Below the pieces are notes generated by a model. It had not been told where the DNA came from. It ran no database searches and saw nothing but the letters and a program-made list of their open reading frames with translations. From Manihot esculenta (lineage: Eukaryota > Streptophyta > Magnoliopsida > Malpighiales > Euphorbiaceae), in assembly GCF_001659605.2 (NCBI RefSeq), contig NC_035177.2, positions 32,070,136-32,134,135 on the forward strand: DNA of 64,000 bases. The letters are read 5' to 3'. Shown here one piece after another: positions 47,560-58,630 of this stretch. Position numbers and translations under genes: made by a program. The number at the start of each line of letters is the position of its first letter. Within the stretch, counting starts at the first letter, position 1.

Positions 47560-50500
47560 ATGCGAGGAACTCGTCGATCAGCTAGATTGACTCGAGTACC
47601 ACCGGAGGAGGAGGGCACGAGCGCCCGTCCTCCAGCATTGCCAAGGGCAATGTCAAGTAGGTCCAACAGGGACAGAGCAGTGGGAGACCCTAGAAGATCT
47701 CTGGATCTGGGTAGAAACAGATCAGTAAGAGGAACGGTTCAAGGAGGCAGGTCAGTGGATGTGGGAGAAGAGATGGATGTGGACCAGAGGAGGGATGGTA
47801 GTCTTGGTGTGAGCATGCCAGAAGAGGGCATGGGTGAGTCTCAGGGAGGCACTCAGGCCTCGGGGTTTGTTCCACCACCCCAGTACCCACCTTTTTCACC
47901 ATACCCCGGGTATTCGATGGGAGGTACATCGGATTACCCCAGTTTTAATCCTTACCCTTCTCACATGCCATACCCACCTTTCTACCCACAGTATCCACAG
48001 TACCCTATGTACCCACCTCCATCCTTCCATCCAGGCACAGCAAACCCTATCCCAGGGGATGCCGCACCTCCACCACCAGCAGAAACCGCAGTTACAGAAA
48101 CCCAAAGACCTCAACCTACCTCATCTGGAGGGAGCAAGGCCAAGATGACCGACTATATGAAGTTGGGTGCTCCCCAGTTTGATACCGGTGATGATCCGTT
48201 TGTGTACCTGGAGAAGGTCAAAACAATTACAGATGAGATAGGGGCTGATGACAGTAGAGCCATTCAGATGGCTGGTTTCACTCTGAAATGCAAGAAGGCA
48301 CGAGAGTGGTTCAAGAACTATGTGAAACCAAGGGTGGACAGTCTGTCATGGGAGGAGTTTGCGAATGAGTTCGCAGGATGGGCTTTCCCTGACAGTTCCA
48401 GGGAGCTGAAGGTGATTGAGTTTGAACAGCTGAAGCAGACAGATGAGATGGGTGTCGATGAGTACACCGATAGATTCTTAGAGTTGTTGCCGTTTGCTGG
48501 GCAACATCTGGACACAGATCCGAAGAAGTCGAGGAGGTATATCATGAGGCTCAATTCCAGGTATTCCTCTTTGATTCAGTCAGCTGATAGAGAAAGTTTC
48601 CATGCCATTATAGACATGGCCAGGAGAATGGAGGCTAGTGCCGTAATAGAGGGAAAAGTCAAGCAGTCAGTGGCACAACCTTCTGGTTCTAAGACCCCAG
48701 GTGGGGGAAGGATAGACCCTTCATCCTTGAGTTCAGCTAGTAAGAAGTGGGGCAGTACCGCTAAGAAACCAAAGAAGAATAAGTTCTGGAGCAAGATCAA
48801 ATCAGGTCTGGGATTAGGAGGTGGCTCAAGCTCTGGTGCTGATAATGCAGTGTGTGCAAGGTGTGGTAAGCTACACAGGGGGGTATGCCGGTTTGGGACG
48901 ACAGCCTGCTACAGGTGTGGGCAAGAGGGACATATGTCTTGGGAATGTCCGAGAGCAGTTCCTACGGCACAGCCCCAGCAGACAACTTCGGGTAGCGTAG
49001 CACAGCCAGCAGCTTCAGCCGCAACACAGGCTAGTGGCAGAGGCCGAGGGAGAGGGTCAGCCTCTTCTTCATCAGTTTACAGAGGGGAAGGTCCGTCAGC
49101 TCCAGCACGGATTTTCACAATGACGCAGCAGGAGGCAAACGCATCCAACACCGTGGTGTCAGGTAATATCATCATTGGTTGTTCAGATGTTTATGCCTTA
49201 ATGGACCCGGGTGCATCCCATTCTTTTGTTTCTCCGAGAGCGGTCGAGAGGTTGGGTCTGATGGTCTCTGGGTTAGAGTGTCCCCTATGGGTTAGCGGAC
49301 CCAAATGTGACCCGTCAGTGGCAGAGTCAGTCTGCCAGTACAGTCCAGTTTTCATAGAGGGAAGATGCCTATCCGCCGACCTAGTGGTTCTAGACTTGAC
49401 AGATTTTGACGTCATTCTAGGGATGGATTGGCTATCTACCCATGGTGCTACCTTGGATTGCCGAGACAAGGTAGTTAAGTTCAGATGTCAGGATGGGTCA
49501 GAGGTTGTCTTTAGAGGAGACAGGGGGAGTACACCTAGAGGTTTGATATCAGCCCTACAGGCTCGTAGGCTGCTCAGGAGGGGTTGTCAGGGTTATCTAG
49601 CTCATGTGAGAGAGCTAGACAGAGATGTCAGAGAGCCCGCCTCGGTGCCTGTGGTTAGAGAGTTCTTAGATGTTTTCCCAGACGAGCTGCCAGGTTTACC
49701 GCCTCCTAGGGAGATAGAGTTCGAAATAGAATTGATGCCAGAAACCAGACCGATCTCTATCCCTCCCTACAGGATGGCGCCAGCAGAGCTGAAAGAGCTT
49801 AAAGAACAGTTGCAAGAGCTGGTAGACAAGGGTTTCATCCGACCGAGTGCCTCACCTTGGGGTGCTCCAGTGTTGTTCGTGAAAAAGAAGGATGGATCCC
49901 TCAGACTTTGTATCGACTATAGACAGTTGAACAAGGTTACTACCAAGAACAAGTACCCGTTGCCTAGGATCGATGATCTATTCGACCAGCTAGCAGGAGC
50001 AGGTTGTTTCTCCAAAATAGATCTGAGATCTGGGTATCATCAGCTGAGGATCAGAGATGAAGATGTGCCAAAGACAGCATTCAGGACCAGATATGGGCAT
50101 TTTGAGTTCCTAGTGATGCCGTTCGGGTTAACAAACGCCCCTGCAGCATTCATGGATCTCATGAACAGAGTATTTAGCCAATACCTGGATCACTTCGTTA
50201 TTGTCTTCATAGATGATATCTTAGTGTATTCCAGAAATGCAGAAGAGCATGCCCATCATCTGCGGTTGGTCTTGCAGACTTTGAGGGAACATGGCTTGTA
50301 TGCCAAGTTCTCTAAATGTGAATTCTGGCTGAGGAGCATTTCGTTCTTGGGGCATGTAGTGTCAGAAAATGGTATTGAGGTGGACCCCAAGAAGACAGAA
50401 ACTGTGGCTAACTGGCCTAGACCCACTTCAGTGACAGAGATTAGAAGTTTCTTGGGTTTGGCAGGTTACTACAGGAGGTTCGTTCAGGACTTCTCAAAGA

Positions 50501-52548
50501 TAGCAGCTCCTCTGACCAGGTTAACCAGGAAGAATCAGAAGTTTCTGTGGACCGACCAGTGCGAAGAGAGTTTTGAAGAACTTAAGAAGAGGTTGACTTC
50601 AGCACCAGTTTTAGCTCTGCCATCTAGTGATGAGGACTTTACAGTCTTTTGTGATGCGTCCCGTGTGGGACTGGGTTGTGTACTGATGCAGAATGAGAGG
50701 GTGATCGCTTATGCTTCTAGGCAGCTGAAGAAGCATGAGTTGAATTATCCCACACATGACCTGGAGATGGCAGCAGTAATCTTTGCACTCAAGATGTGGA
50801 GGCACTACCTCTATGGGGTAAAATGTGAGATCTTTACAGATCATAAGAGCCTGCAGTACATCCTGAGTCAAAGAGATTTGAATTTGAGACAGAGAAGATG
50901 GGTAGAACTGCTCAGTGACTACGATTGCAAAATCCAGTATCATCCGGGTAAGGCTAATGTTGTAGCTGATGCCTTAAGCCGGAAATCACTCGGCAGTCTA
51001 TCCCACATCACAGCAGAACGAAGACCAGTAGTAAAGGAGTTCTACAAGCTCATCGAAGAAGGGCTACAGTTAGAGTTGTCGGGTACAGGTGCCTTGTTGG
51101 CTCAGATGAAAGTGACACCCGTGTTCCTTGAGCAAGTCGCTCAGAAACAGCATGAGGACCCCGAGTTAGTGAAGATTGCCAGGACTGTTCAGTCAGGCAA
51201 GAATGATGAGTTCAGATTTGACAACAAGGGGATCCTCCGCTATGGGAGTCGATTATGTGTACCGGATGACATAGGGCTAAAAGGAGACATTATGAGAGAG
51301 GCTCATAATGCAAGATACAGCATTCACCCTGGAGCCACCAAGATGTATCAAGATTTGAAGAAAGTTTATTGGTGGCCAGCGATGAAGAAAGAAGTGGCAC
51401 AGTTCGTGTCAGCCTGCGAAGTGTGTCAGAGGGTGAAGCTGGAACATCAGAAGCCAGCTGGAATGCTTAACCCGCTACCGATTCCAGAATGGAAATGGGA
51501 AAACATAGCTATGGACTTCGTAGTAGGGTTACCGGCGACATCCAACAGAGTGGACTCCATATGGGTGATTGTGGACAGACTCACCAAATCCGCTCACTTC
51601 ATCCCTGTTAGGAGTGGCTACTCTGTGGACAAGTTGGCGCAGGTGTATGTGGATGAGATTGTCAGGCTGCACGGGGTTCCAGTGTCTATAGTGTCTGATA
51701 GAGGGCCCCAGTTCACTTCCAGGTTTTGGCGGAGTCTGCAAAATGCCATGGGTACTAGGTTGGATTTCAGTACTGCCTTCCACCCCCAGACTGATGGACA
51801 GTCAGAAAGGACCATCCAGACTATAGAGGATATGCTTAGGATGTGTGTGCTGGACTTTGGCGGTTCTTGGAGGCAGCATCTACCTTTGGTGGAGTTTGCC
51901 TACAACAACAGCCATCATGCTAGCATCGGGATGGCTCCATATGAAGCTTTGTACGGAAGGAAGTGCAGATCACCTGTTTGCTGGGAGGAAGTTGGAGAGA
52001 AGGCCTTGGCAGGGCCTGAGCTAGTAGAGATTACCAGCAGGGTGGTACCCATAATCAGAGAGAGAATCAAGACTGCTGCAAGCAGACAGAAGAGTTATGC
52101 AGACATCCGCAGAAGGCAGTTAGAGTTTCAGGAGGGGGACCTGGTATTGCTCAAGGTGTCTCCAATGAAGGGAGTGGTTAGGTTCGGGAAGAAAGGTAAG
52201 CTAGCCCCACGATACATCGGACCCTTTGAAATCTTGCAAAAGATTGGGAATGTGTCGTACAAGCTGGATTTACCTGCTTCTATGGAGAGAATCCATCCGG
52301 TTTTCCATGTTTCCATGTTGAGGAAGTTTGTGTCAGATCCGAGCAAGGTTCTTAATGAGCCTGATGTGGAGGTCCAGGAGGATCTCACCTATGTTGAACA
52401 ACCAGTGCGGATCATAGACACTCAGATCAGAAAGTTAAGAAACAAGGAAATCCCGATGGTGAAAGTCCTGTGGAACCACCACAACTTGGAAGAATGCACT
52501 TGGGAGACACGAGAGTCTATGCTCCAGCAGTACCCTCATCTCTTTTAA
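47560..52548 (+). CDS. Gag-pol polyprotein of chromovirus H
   Basis: A single open frame of 1662 residues starts at the ATG at 47560 ([10 protein letters not shown]). An in-frame ATG at 47494 would add 22 hydrophobic residues not seen in related copies, so 47560 is preferred. In order: a proline/tyrosine-rich segment (about residues 105-175); a Retrotrans_gag capsid-like region (about 196-343); a CCHC knuckle ([14 protein letters not shown], 450-463); an aspartic protease with DPGASHSF (Asp549); and an RT with FIDD (Asp885-886). RNase H follows (FCDAS, Asp1032). The integrase has a zinc region (CEVCQ) and a catalytic triad Asp1319, Asp1380, Glu1416 with the standard 35-residue spacing. The tail contains [15 protein letters not shown] and [12 protein letters not shown], chromodomain-like. 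All catalytic motifs look intact. Gag and pol are one frame, so gag excess must be reached without frameshifting. Confidence 0.96.
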   Translation: MRGTRRSARLTRVPPEEEGTSARPPALPRAMSSRSNRDRAVGDPRRSLDLGRNRSVRGTVQGGRSVDVGEEMDVDQRRDGSLGVSMPEEGMGESQGGTQASGFVPPPQYPPFSPYPGYSMGGTSDYPSFNPYPSHMPYPPFYPQYPQYPMYPPPSFHPGTANPIPGDAAPPPPAETAVTETQRPQPTSSGGSKAKMTDYMKLGAPQFDTGDDPFVYLEKVKTITDEIGADDSRAIQMAGFTLKCKKAREWFKNYVKPRVDSLSWEEFANEFAGWAFPDSSRELKVIEFEQLKQTDEMGVDEYTDRFLELLPFAGQHLDTDPKKSRRYIMRLNSRYSSLIQSADRESFHAIIDMARRMEASAVIEGKVKQSVAQPSGSKTPGGGRIDPSSLSSASKKWGSTAKKPKKNKFWSKIKSGLGLGGGSSSGADNAVCARCGKLHRGVCRFGTTACYRCGQEGHMSWECPRAVPTAQPQQTTSGSVAQPAASAATQASGRGRGRGSASSSSVYRGEGPSAPARIFTMTQQEANASNTVVSGNIIIGCSDVYALMDPGASHSFVSPRAVERLGLMVSGLECPLWVSGPKCDPSVAESVCQYSPVFIEGRCLSADLVVLDLTDFDVILGMDWLSTHGATLDCRDKVVKFRCQDGSEVVFRGDRGSTPRGLISALQARRLLRRGCQGYLAHVRELDRDVREPASVPVVREFLDVFPDELPGLPPPREIEFEIELMPETRPISIPPYRMAPAELKELKEQLQELVDKGFIRPSASPWGAPVLFVKKKDGSLRLCIDYRQLNKVTTKNKYPLPRIDDLFDQLAGAGCFSKIDLRSGYHQLRIRDEDVPKTAFRTRYGHFEFLVMPFGLTNAPAAFMDLMNRVFSQYLDHFVIVFIDDILVYSRNAEEHAHHLRLVLQTLREHGLYAKFSKCEFWLRSISFLGHVVSENGIEVDPKKTETVANWPRPTSVTEIRSFLGLAGYYRRFVQDFSKIAAPLTRLTRKNQKFLWTDQCEESFEELKKRLTSAPVLALPSSDEDFTVFCDASRVGLGCVLMQNERVIAYASRQLKKHELNYPTHDLEMAAVIFALKMWRHYLYGVKCEIFTDHKSLQYILSQRDLNLRQRRWVELLSDYDCKIQYHPGKANVVADALSRKSLGSLSHITAERRPVVKEFYKLIEEGLQLELSGTGALLAQMKVTPVFLEQVAQKQHEDPELVKIARTVQSGKNDEFRFDNKGILRYGSRLCVPDDIGLKGDIMREAHNARYSIHPGATKMYQDLKKVYWWPAMKKEVAQFVSACEVCQRVKLEHQKPAGMLNPLPIPEWKWENIAMDFVVGLPATSNRVDSIWVIVDRLTKSAHFIPVRSGYSVDKLAQVYVDEIVRLHGVPVSIVSDRGPQFTSRFWRSLQNAMGTRLDFSTAFHPQTDGQSERTIQTIEDMLRMCVLDFGGSWRQHLPLVEFAYNNSHHASIGMAPYEALYGRKCRSPVCWEEVGEKALAGPELVEITSRVVPIIRERIKTAASRQKSYADIRRRQLEFQEGDLVLLKVSPMKGVVRFGKKGKLAPRYIGPFEILQKIGNVSYKLDLPASMERIHPVFHVSMLRKFVSDPSKVLNEPDVEVQEDLTYVEQPVRIIDTQIRKLRNKEIPMVKVLWNHHNLEECTWETRESMLQQYPHLF

Positions 52549-52616
52549 GGTTAGATCCCTATGTGTTGATGTGCTATATGCATGTTATATGTTTGCCGTG
52601 TTATGTGTTGTTTGGT

Positions 52617-52653
52617 GAACATTCGGGGACGAATGTTCTTAAGGGGGGAAGAA
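52617..52653 (+). promoter_or_regulatory. Hairpin and polypurine tract of H
   Basis: Perfect 9-base arms GAACATTCG (52617-52625) and CGAATGTTC (52630-52638) with loop GGGA are followed by AAGGGGGGAAGAA (52641-52653) and the 3' LTR. The purine run is the plus-strand primer site. The hairpin is also present, with loop AGGA, in E at 22321. Confidence 0.85.
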
Positions 52654-54442
52654 TGTAATACCCGGCTAGACTCTGGTATCGGAATTCCTACCGTCTGGTG
52701 GAATCTCGGATGTCGGAAGCCTCTAGTAGGGTAGAAACATGTTTTCATAAAATGTTTTAAAGCATTTCATGGTTTTAAGTATGAAAATTAAATGAGTTTT
52801 TGCATGAGAAGTCTTTGGAGGAAAACCCAGGTTCGGCCGCCGAAAGTCAAGTTCGGCCGCCGAACATGCATGCGTTTTGGAGGCACGTTAGGCCCCCGAA
52901 AGCATGAGTTAGGGAAGTCCAGGTTCGGCCGCCGAAAGCCAAGTTCGGCCGCCGAACATTTCATGGATGCGGAGGCACATTCGGCCCCCGAACGTGGCCT
53001 GGCCAGCCACCTATAAAAGGGGCACTTAGCCGAAATGGGCGAGCTTTCTCCCATTTTCGGCCACAGCAAGCTTCCGACCTTCCCTTCGCAAATCTTGTGT
53101 TTTTCTTCCAAATCTCTTCCATTTTCCTTGAGTTTTAAACTCACATTGCAAGTTTTGAGCATTTAAACCAAGTTTTGGGGCTTTGGGAACTCAGGAGCTC
53201 ATTTTCGTGGATCTCCAAGTTTAGGTCGTCTCCCTCTCGATCTTCAAGAGGTAAGAGCCGATCTTAAGCTCCTTATATGTTTTAAGTAAGTTTTAAGTTG
53301 TTTTATGGGTAGAGATGCATGTTTAGGCTTGTTGATGAGTTTATGGGTTTTGATGTTTTGATGAACAATGTATGTTGCTTGTGTGTGTTGAAGTGTTGTA
53401 GTTGGGGTATTTGATAGTTTGAGACCCCTAGGTGTGATGTATGGTGTTTATGCATGTTTTAGAACAAGTTTATGCATGATTGGGGAGTTTGAAGGCAAAA
53501 TGCTTAAGGGAGCCAAGTTTCTGCCCTTTGGCAGAAACCAGGTTCGGCAGCCGAAGGGAGTTTCGGCCGCCGAACATGGCTTGAGAGGCAGCTTTAGGCT
53601 GCCGAAGCTTGCCCCCGAAAGTTGGAGTTTCGGCTCTGTCCGAGACTTTCGGCCGCCGAAGGTGCCGCCGAACATGCATGAGTTTCGCCTCTGTCTGGGA
53701 GTTTCGGCCGCCGAAGGTGCCGCCGAACCTGCCTGACTTTCGGCTCTGGAGGGACTTCCGGCCGCCGAAGGTGCCGCCGAAAGTGCCCTGTCCAGCCTTT
53801 TCTTGCATGCTTCCTAGGAGTGTTTTGAGGTGTTTTTAGGAGGTTTTTGGGGGTATGTTTAGAGTTATGTTCTTGTTGTTTGGTGCCTCATTTGAGTCCA
53901 CCTGTGTAGGTTCGGACCCGAGGAACCGAGACCCCCGGTTGTGAGATAGTCGTTCAGAGTTCGTGGTTAAAGCTTCAGTCACCAGGTGAGTGGAACAACC
54001 CCTTAAGTTTTAAAGCAAAGTAAATGAATAAATGAATGAATCATAAAGCATTTCCCATGCATCATTATGCCATGCAATATTTCAGGATGTTTGCATTAGA
54101 CTTCACGAATATGCTGCATTGCATAAATTGATGTTGATGTGGATGGTTGTTGGGTGATCCATAGTCCTCTGATGCTATGTTATGATGATATGTTATGGAA
54201 GACCAGCGAGGCCCATTCTACGCCCCTGGCACTATGTAAGAGAAAGACCAGCGAGGCCCATTCTACGCCCCTGGCATTTTGGAATGTTATGATATGTAAG
54301 AGAAAGACCAGTGAGGCCCATTCTACGCCCCTGGCATTTGGAGATGTTGAGGACTAATGGTGACAATACCATCCTTTATGTGATTAGCTGTGATGTGTTG
54401 CATTTCATGAAAGCATGAATAAGAAAAAGAAAGAAAAAGTTA

Positions 54443-54473
<31 letters not shown>

Positions 54474-55040
54474 TGAATAATAATATACCTAAAAATGGAG
54501 GAATTAAAGCAAATGTTTTTAGTTTCTGCTCATTGGGCTTTATAGCTCACCCCCTCTCCCCTAACCCCAGTCTTGCAGGTGCAGAGTAGATAGAGAAGTC
54601 AGCAGAGTAAGAGAAGTTTATGTAATAGCTTAGCTGTGGACATGGTTTGTTGGTAATGTAAATTATGAGATGTAATGTAATGTAAGTTTGATAATGTGCT
54701 TGACTAGAGTCTGTTGAATTCCCTGTACACATGGTCTTGTATGAGATATAATGTTTTTATGATGCCTATGTAATCCAAGCCTATGTTATGTTACCCCATT
54801 GGAGTATTTGATGAGGACTCCAATGAGGGGTTTATGTTATGTTTGTGCATGCACAGGCTAGGCTTGGCAAAGAAATGTTTGAATGAAAGAAAAGTTTTTT
54901 TTTTTTTTTGAGTATGTTGTTGACCATGTATGGGATTAAACAGGTTCACAGGATGTATGTTTGGCTTGCTACGGGTTCTGGCGGCCTTAAGCCGACCTGA
55001 ATCCTAGCGCCGGTAGCGGTCCGGTTTCCGGGTCGTTACA
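52654..55040 (+). repeat. 3' LTR of element H
   Basis: It is 2387 bases, nearly identical to the 5' LTR. Differences I noticed are single bases near 52829, 53196 and 55028, a change in the T run near 54897, and small length differences near 54424-54470. It has the same palindrome clusters (52832-52995, 53542-53782), TATA box and splice-like sites. Confidence 0.95.
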
Positions 55041-55265
55041 GCCTTACTCACTTTTTACTCTATACAGGTATGGCCGAAAAGAAGAATAAGTTCGCCGAAG
55101 CGGCACATACTACCCGCAAAAGCAAGGCTGCCATTGGCACATCCAGCTTCCTTCCTAAACAAGCACAACAAAAGGAGGAGGTCATTGTACTCCTTCCTCC
55201 TCCTCCTCCACCTTCAATCAAGGGAGTAACCGCCTCGCAGCCCGAGTCTTCTTCAAGGGGCACTC
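55041..55265 (+). pseudogene. Continuation of the old gag remnant between H and I
   Basis: After H and its GCCTT duplication the host reading resumes, including an open frame from the ATG at 55070 (MAEKKNKFAEAAHTTRKSK). It has a proline run (LPPPPPPPSIKG) and is low in complexity. It is interrupted at CACTC (55261-55265) by solo LTR I. A last piece, 57465-57481, lies between I and J. I do not recognise a function beyond the transposon gag context. Confidence 0.6.
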
Positions 55266-57459
55266 TGTAATACCCGGCTAGACTCCGGCATCGGAATTTC
55301 TATTTTCCGGTGGAATCTCGGATGTCGAAACTCTCTAGAAGGGGTAAAATATGTTTTTCTAAAATGTTTTCTTGAGTTTTAAGGTTTTAAGTGTAAAAGA
55401 AATTGAGTTTTGAAAGAAAAGCACCAAGGAAGAAAATCCAGGTTCGGCCGCCGAACCTCATGTTCGGCCGCCGAACATGGTAGAGTTTTGGAGTCACCTT
55501 TGGCTTCCGAAGGTGGTCTGGCCAGCCACCTATAAAAAGCCCCATGTCCGAAAATGGGCGAGTTTTCTTCCCCATTTTCGGGCAGAGGTGAGTCCATTAC
55601 CTTCCATGGTTAGTTTTGAGGTTTCTCCTTCAATCTCTTCAAGTTTTAACGAGTTTTAACTTGGTTTTGAAGATTTTTGAGCTAAAAATCGAAGTTGGGA
55701 AACTTGGAGACCCCAGAGCCCAAATCCTCTTAATCTCCAAGTTTGGGTCACGCCTTCTCTCGATCTGCAAGAGGTAAGCGTCGATCCTCACCTTCTTTGA
55801 TGTTTTAAGCAAGTTTTGTGAAGGGTTTTGGGGTAGAGATGCATGTTTAAGCTAGATGTAAAATGTTAGGGTTATATGAGCTATATGAGGTAATGTGTAT
55901 TGTTATGCATGTTAATGTGATGTTTGTTGGGGTTTAGGCTAGTTTGAGACCCCTATATGCTTGTGTACATGTTTATGCATGTTTGGAAGAGTTGTGTATG
56001 AGTTTGGAGAGTTTGGGAGGCAAATGTGCATGTTTGAGGCTAAGTTCTGCCATTCAGGAAGAACTCAGGTTTGGCAGCCGAAGCAATGTTCGGCCGCCGA
56101 ACCTGCCTGGGGAGGCAATTCTGGCTGCCAAACCCTGCCCCCGAAAGTCTGGACTTTCGGCTCTGGAAAGGAGTTTCGGCCACCGAACCTGCCCCCAAAG
56201 GTTGGCGAGTTTCGGCTCTGGAACCACTTTCGGCCGCCGAAGGTGCCGCCGAAGGTGCATGACTTTCGACTCTGGAGGGACTTTCGGCCGCCGAACCTAC
56301 CGCCGAAAGTGCCCTGTTCAGCCTTCCTTTGCATGTTTTCTATGATTATTTTATGGTGTTTTAGGGGGGTTTTTGGGGAGTTGTTTTGAGTCATGTTAGT
56401 GTATGTTTGGTCTCTCATTTAAGTCCACCTGTGTAGGTTTGGACCCGAGGAACCGAGGACCCCAGCAGTGAGGTAGCTGCTTCAGAGTCTTCCCAGAGTC
56501 AGCCTGAGGTGAGTAGAATGAATCTTCATGTTGCAAGCAAATAAATTTTGAGCATGTTCACGCATCACGAATGCCATGATATATACTAGGGTGTTTGCAT
56601 TAGAATTCACGAATATGTTGCATTGCATAACTTGTTGTTGATGTGGATGGATGTTGGATGACCCATTAGCCCTCAATATGATATGATGATTAATGAAAGT
56701 CCAAGGCTGCCCATGTCCACGCGTCCTGGCATTTGTTATGTTTGATTTATGAAAGTCCAGGGCTACCCATGTCCACGCGTCTTGGCATTGTGTGATGATT
56801 AAGAAGAAGTCCTGCGGAGCTCTGTCAAGGGCCGGGCACATTGGATATGTAGAGGGTTATTGGTGACAAGTCCATCCTTGATGTGAATTGTTTGTGATGT
56901 GATGCATTTCATTAAAGCATACGTTTTAATATATAATGTTTTACTATTCTGCTCACTGGGCTCTAGTAGCTCACCCCTTTCCCTTAACCCCCAGGTTTGC
57001 AGGTTCGGGATAGACCAGGAGATCAACAAGAGTAGACGCTTAGTGTTTGTAATAGTTAGTAGTGGACATGTATTGTAAAATGCTATAATGTAATGTAATG
57101 TAAAGAATTGTATTGAGGATAGAATTGTGCTTGGCCTATGTTAATCCCTTTTTGGTACATGATCTTTTTAATGAAATGTTTTAATGATGTTTTATGAAAA
57201 CCAAGCTTGATTATTGTAATAATGACCCAACTAGAGCATTTGATGAGGGCTCTAGTCTAGGGTTTGTATGGTTAATGTTATGATGCATGTTCAGGTCAAG
57301 CTTAGTGTATGAAAAGTTCAAGTTTTTATGAAAATGTATGATCATGTATGGGATGTTATCAGGTTTATAGCAGGTATAGGAGGCTTGCTATGGGTCCCGG
57401 CGGCCTTAAGCCGATCTGGATCCTAGCGCCGGTAGCGGTCTGGTTTTCGGGTCGTTACA
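55266..57459 (+). mobile_element. Solo LTR I
   Basis: The direct repeat CACTC is at 55261-55265 and 57460-57464. It is 2194 bases with TGTAATACCCGG and GGGTCGTTACA ends and no internal region. TTCGGC-N-GCCGAA clusters lie at 55442-55480 and 56070-56310, and a CTATAAAAAG TATA box near 55530. Donor-like CAAGAG|GTAAG is near 55773 and acceptor-like GTGTAG near 56437. Two to three minisatellite units around GTCCACGCGTC are at about 56698-56790. Confidence 0.92.
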
Positions 57460-57481
57460 CACTCCTACAGCAATCCCTGTC

Positions 57482-57983
57482 TGTAACGACCTGGAAATCG
57501 GACCGTTACCGGCGCTAGGATTCAGGTCGACTTAAGGTCGCTAGAACCCGTAGCAAGCCTACTATGAACTCTGTGTACCTTATAAATCCCATACATAATC
57601 ATACATTTCCATAAAAAATTTTGAACTTTTTCATTTACCAAGCTTAACCTGTGCATGCACTATCTCTGTGAATAAAAAATCCCATACTAGAGCCCTCATC
57701 AAATGCTCTAGATGGGTCATCATATTATACATCAAGCTTGGTTCTCATTATAAAACATAAAAAGACATAATACATGATCTTTGTACAAAAGGGATTAACA
57801 TAATCTAGGGCCAAGCACAATACTATCTCAATATACATTACATAACTTTACATTATCTCTATACAATACATCATGTCCACTACTCTATACTGTTACACTT
57901 AAAATTTACCCTTGCTGATCCTTTATCTTCTCTGTGGCCCTGAAAACATGGGAGTTAGGGAGAGGGGTGAGCTACTAGAGCCC
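57482..57983 (-). repeat. LTR fragment J (inverted, interrupted by K)
   Basis: The minus-strand LTR 3' terminus TGTAACGACC begins at 57482 after CTGTC. It matches the U5 region of the family and stops at GAGCCC, where K is inserted. The remainder must lie beyond the window. Solo LTR or full element cannot be decided. Confidence 0.8.
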
Positions 57984-58630
57984 TGTAACGACCCAAAAAT
58001 CGGACCGCTACCGGCGCTAGAATCCAGATCGGCTTAAGGCCGCCGGGACCCGTAGCAAGCCTAACATGAACTCTGCGTACCAGATAAATCCCATACATGA
58101 TCAAACATAAACATAAAAATTGAAAAACCTTTTCGTTCATTTACCAAGCTTGACCTGTATGCACTATGTCTGTACATATAGAACCACATACTAGAGCCCT
58201 CATCATATGTTCTATATGGGTCAGGATAATATACATCAGGCTTGGTTCAACACATTTCTCATCAAGAAACATAAAACAGGATCCATGTACAAAGGGATTA
58301 TCCATACACTAGGGCAAAGCACAATTCTATCCATTACATGACATTACATATCTATACATATCATTACATACTAGTCCGTTAATTTACATCATGTCCACTA
58401 CTCTATTATATACACATAACCATAGCCAAAACCTTTACCCTTGACGTCTTCCTGGACTACCTCTAACCTGCAAAACTAGGGTTAGAGGAGAGGAATGAGT
58501 TGAAAAGCCCAGTGAGTAGAAACAATGACAACAGTTCATTAATTACATGCTTTCATGAAATGCGCCACAGCACAAACATTTCACATCTCGGATTAGACAT
58601 GACCTCAAAACTCCCTCTGTCGGTGCCCGG
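57984..58630 (-). repeat. LTR fragment K (inverted, interrupted by L)
   Basis: The minus-strand LTR terminus TGTAACGACCC starts at 57984 after AGCCC (candidate target duplication). It is most like the LTR of element A; for instance its last bases (CTCTGTCGGTGCCCGG) match the inverse of 20513-20530. It is cut at 58630 by L. The rest lies outside the window. Confidence 0.8.

Larger units (their letters stand above)
44939..55040 (+). mobile_element. Element H: intact young Ty3/gypsy chromovirus
   Basis: The perfect direct repeat GCCTT is at 44934-44938 and 55041-55045. The 5' LTR is 44939-47320 and the 3' LTR 52654-55040. There is a primer site at 47324-47335, one uninterrupted gag-pol frame at 47560-52548, a hairpin and polypurine tract at 52617-52653. 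Total length 10.1 kb. The LTRs differ by only about four base substitutions that I noticed, plus length changes in A/T and AAT runs. The chromodomain-like C-terminus and long LTRs suggest the Tekay/Del branch (inference). Confidence 0.96.

Noticed and set aside
47690..47929. Minus-strand and alternative-frame ORFs within the H gag-pol
   Set aside because: All overlap the long gag-pol frame in which every domain motif is in order; they are shadows.
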